A stretch of 64,000 nucleotides of DNA from Occallatibacter sp. (GTDB taxonomy: Bacteria; Acidobacteriota; Terriglobia; Terriglobales; Acidobacteriaceae): NCBI GenBank assembly GCA_031296215.1, contig JARLGE010000114.1:62001-126000 (forward strand), given 5' to 3'. The position numbers were made by a program, and so were the translations under genes. Shown in pieces: positions 63,223-64,000 of the stretch (the first letter of the stretch is position 1; the number at the start of each line of letters is the position of its first letter). The notes beneath the pieces were generated by a model. That model saw only the letters and a program-made list of their open reading frames with translations, did no database searches and had not been told where the DNA came from.

Positions 63223-64000
63223 ATGCGCGCACTCCCCTTCAGTGTTTTGTCCGTTGCATTCCTCGTTTCAACAACAGGGATTGCGCAGCAGGCGGGGCCG
63301 GCTTCGCGGATAGTCAACCCCATCGACGAGAGGCAACTGGTCACCATCAAGAGCACGGTGCATCCGCTGGCGAACGCGAGAAACGATCGCGGCGCGGCCC
63401 CGGACGAGATGCAACTGGAGCGGATGCACCTGGTGCTGAAGCGCGGCAGCGCCCAGGAGACGGCGCTCCGGCAGACGATTGCCGACCTGCACACGCCGGG
63501 CCATCCCAGCTTCCACAAGTGGCTGACGCCGGACGAGTTCGGCAAGCAGTTTGGTCCGTCGGACCAGGACATCGCCGCCGTCGAGACATGGCTCTCGGGT
63601 CACGGGTTCACCGTGGCCAAGGTCAATCCCGGCCGCCAGACCATCGAGTTTGCCGGCAACGTGAAGCAGTTCCGCTCGGCCTTCCACGCCGCGATTCACA
63701 AGTATTCAGTGAACGGCGAGACCCATTTCGCCAACGCCGCCGATCCGCAGATTCCAGCGGCCCTGGCCGAGGTGGTGGGCGGATTCGTTTCGCTCAATAA
63801 CTTCCCCGCCAAAAGCTATCTGAAGTACCTGGGCAAGGCGCGCTACGACCCGAAGACCGACCACGCCACGCCGGAATGGACCATCGGCGGCAATAACAGC
63901 TATAACTTTGTCCTCGCGCCGCAGGACTATGCCGTTCAATACGACCTGAACCCGCTCTACACGGCGAACATCGACGGCACGGGCCAGACCATCGCCATCA
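63223..64000 (+). CDS. Start of a secreted S53 (pro-kumamolisin) peptidase, cut by window
   Basis: The plus-strand frame from ATG 63223 stays open to the window end (259 codons). A signal peptide (LPFSVLSVAFLVSTTGIAQ) is followed by the prodomain of S53 peptidases: LVLKRGSAQETALRQTIADL, GHPSFHKWLTPDEFGKQFGP, VETWLSGHGFTVAKVNPGR and FRSAFHAAIHKYSVNGETHF. The linker and start of the catalytic domain (YDLNPLYTANIDGTGQTIAI) come last. The catalytic Ser-Glu-Asp residues lie outside the window. These acid peptidases are abundant in acidobacteria. Confidence 0.93.
   Translation, partial: MRALPFSVLSVAFLVSTTGIAQQAGPASRIVNPIDERQLVTIKSTVHPLANARNDRGAAPDEMQLERMHLVLKRGSAQETALRQTIADLHTPGHPSFHKWLTPDEFGKQFGPSDQDIAAVETWLSGHGFTVAKVNPGRQTIEFAGNVKQFRSAFHAAIHKYSVNGETHFANAADPQIPAALAEVVGGFVSLNNFPAKSYLKYLGKARYDPKTDHATPEWTIGGNNSYNFVLAPQDYAVQYDLNPLYTANIDGTGQTIAI

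Noticed and set aside
1-64000. CRISPR arrays, rRNA, tRNA, insertion sequences, prophage genes
   Set aside because: None was seen. Repeats are short, irregular or palindromic, no spacer-repeat pattern exists, and no transposase or integrase motif appears in any frame that I trust.

Overview
The window looks like chromosomal DNA of a soil acidobacterium, probably family Acidobacteriaceae. The evidence is high GC content, a TonB-dependent receptor with an N-terminal carboxypeptidase-regulatory-like domain, a VWFA-type secreted protein, a start of a pro-kumamolisin (S53) protease, many secreted glycoside hydrolases, and short palindromic intergenic repeats. The assignment is inference from gene content; there is no rRNA or tRNA in the window to confirm it. 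I saw no CRISPR array, insertion sequence or prophage.

Layout. 0-10 kb: a TPR protein fragment, then a cell-wall and D-amino-acid salvage neighbourhood (SSS symporter, a serine hydrolase fused to a NamZ-type exo-muramidase, a PLP D-amino-acid deaminase-like enzyme, D-aminoacylase, GntP-family permease, secreted lactonase-like beta-propeller). 10-15 kb: formate-tetrahydrofolate ligase and a large UPF0182 membrane protein. 15-19.5 kb: assimilatory sulfate operon cysD-cysN-cysH plus a TauE/SafE permease. 19.5-24 kb: TonB-dependent receptor with a Cys/His-rich small secreted protein upstream, then homoserine dehydrogenase. 24-27.8 kb: LacI regulator and GH78 alpha-L-rhamnosidase. 28-29 kb: three tandem Flp pilin genes. 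29.5-33 kb: pstCAB-phoU without pstS. 33-38.5 kb: secreted S10 carboxypeptidase and M19 dipeptidase, L-lactate permease, a 64-residue protein. 38.7-42 kb: polytopic membrane protein with a spermidine-synthase-like domain and small remnants. 42-43 kb: non-coding, hairpin-rich. 43-50.6 kb: dnaE, GH29 alpha-L-fucosidase, a secreted unknown, a VWFA-type protein. 50.7-53.6 kb: aldo/keto reductase, a membrane unknown, a Tat-type secreted unknown. 53.6-59.8 kb: rhamnose catabolism (kinase, bifunctional aldolase-dehydrogenase, an unusual IclR-HTH plus sugar-binding regulator, isomerase). 60-64 kb: GH3 beta-glucosidase and the start of an S53 protease.

How the genes fit together. The GH78 enzyme would release L-rhamnose, and the RhaI/RhaB/RhaD-dehydrogenase set would take it to dihydroxyacetone phosphate and L-lactate; the lactate permease may share the same carbon flow. 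GH3 and GH29 extend this to plant or microbial glycans. The first 10 kb suggests recycling of peptidoglycan fragments, with muramic acid and D-amino acids handled by adjacent genes. In the sulfate operon the CysN C-terminus looks like an APS-kinase domain that lost its ATP-binding loop, which fits the iron-sulfur-type CysH beside it that can reduce APS directly. The most unusual items are the serine hydrolase-NamZ fusion, the IclR-HTH/periplasmic-binding-protein regulator, the CysN remnant domain, and two hairpin repeat families with conserved flanks and variable stems.
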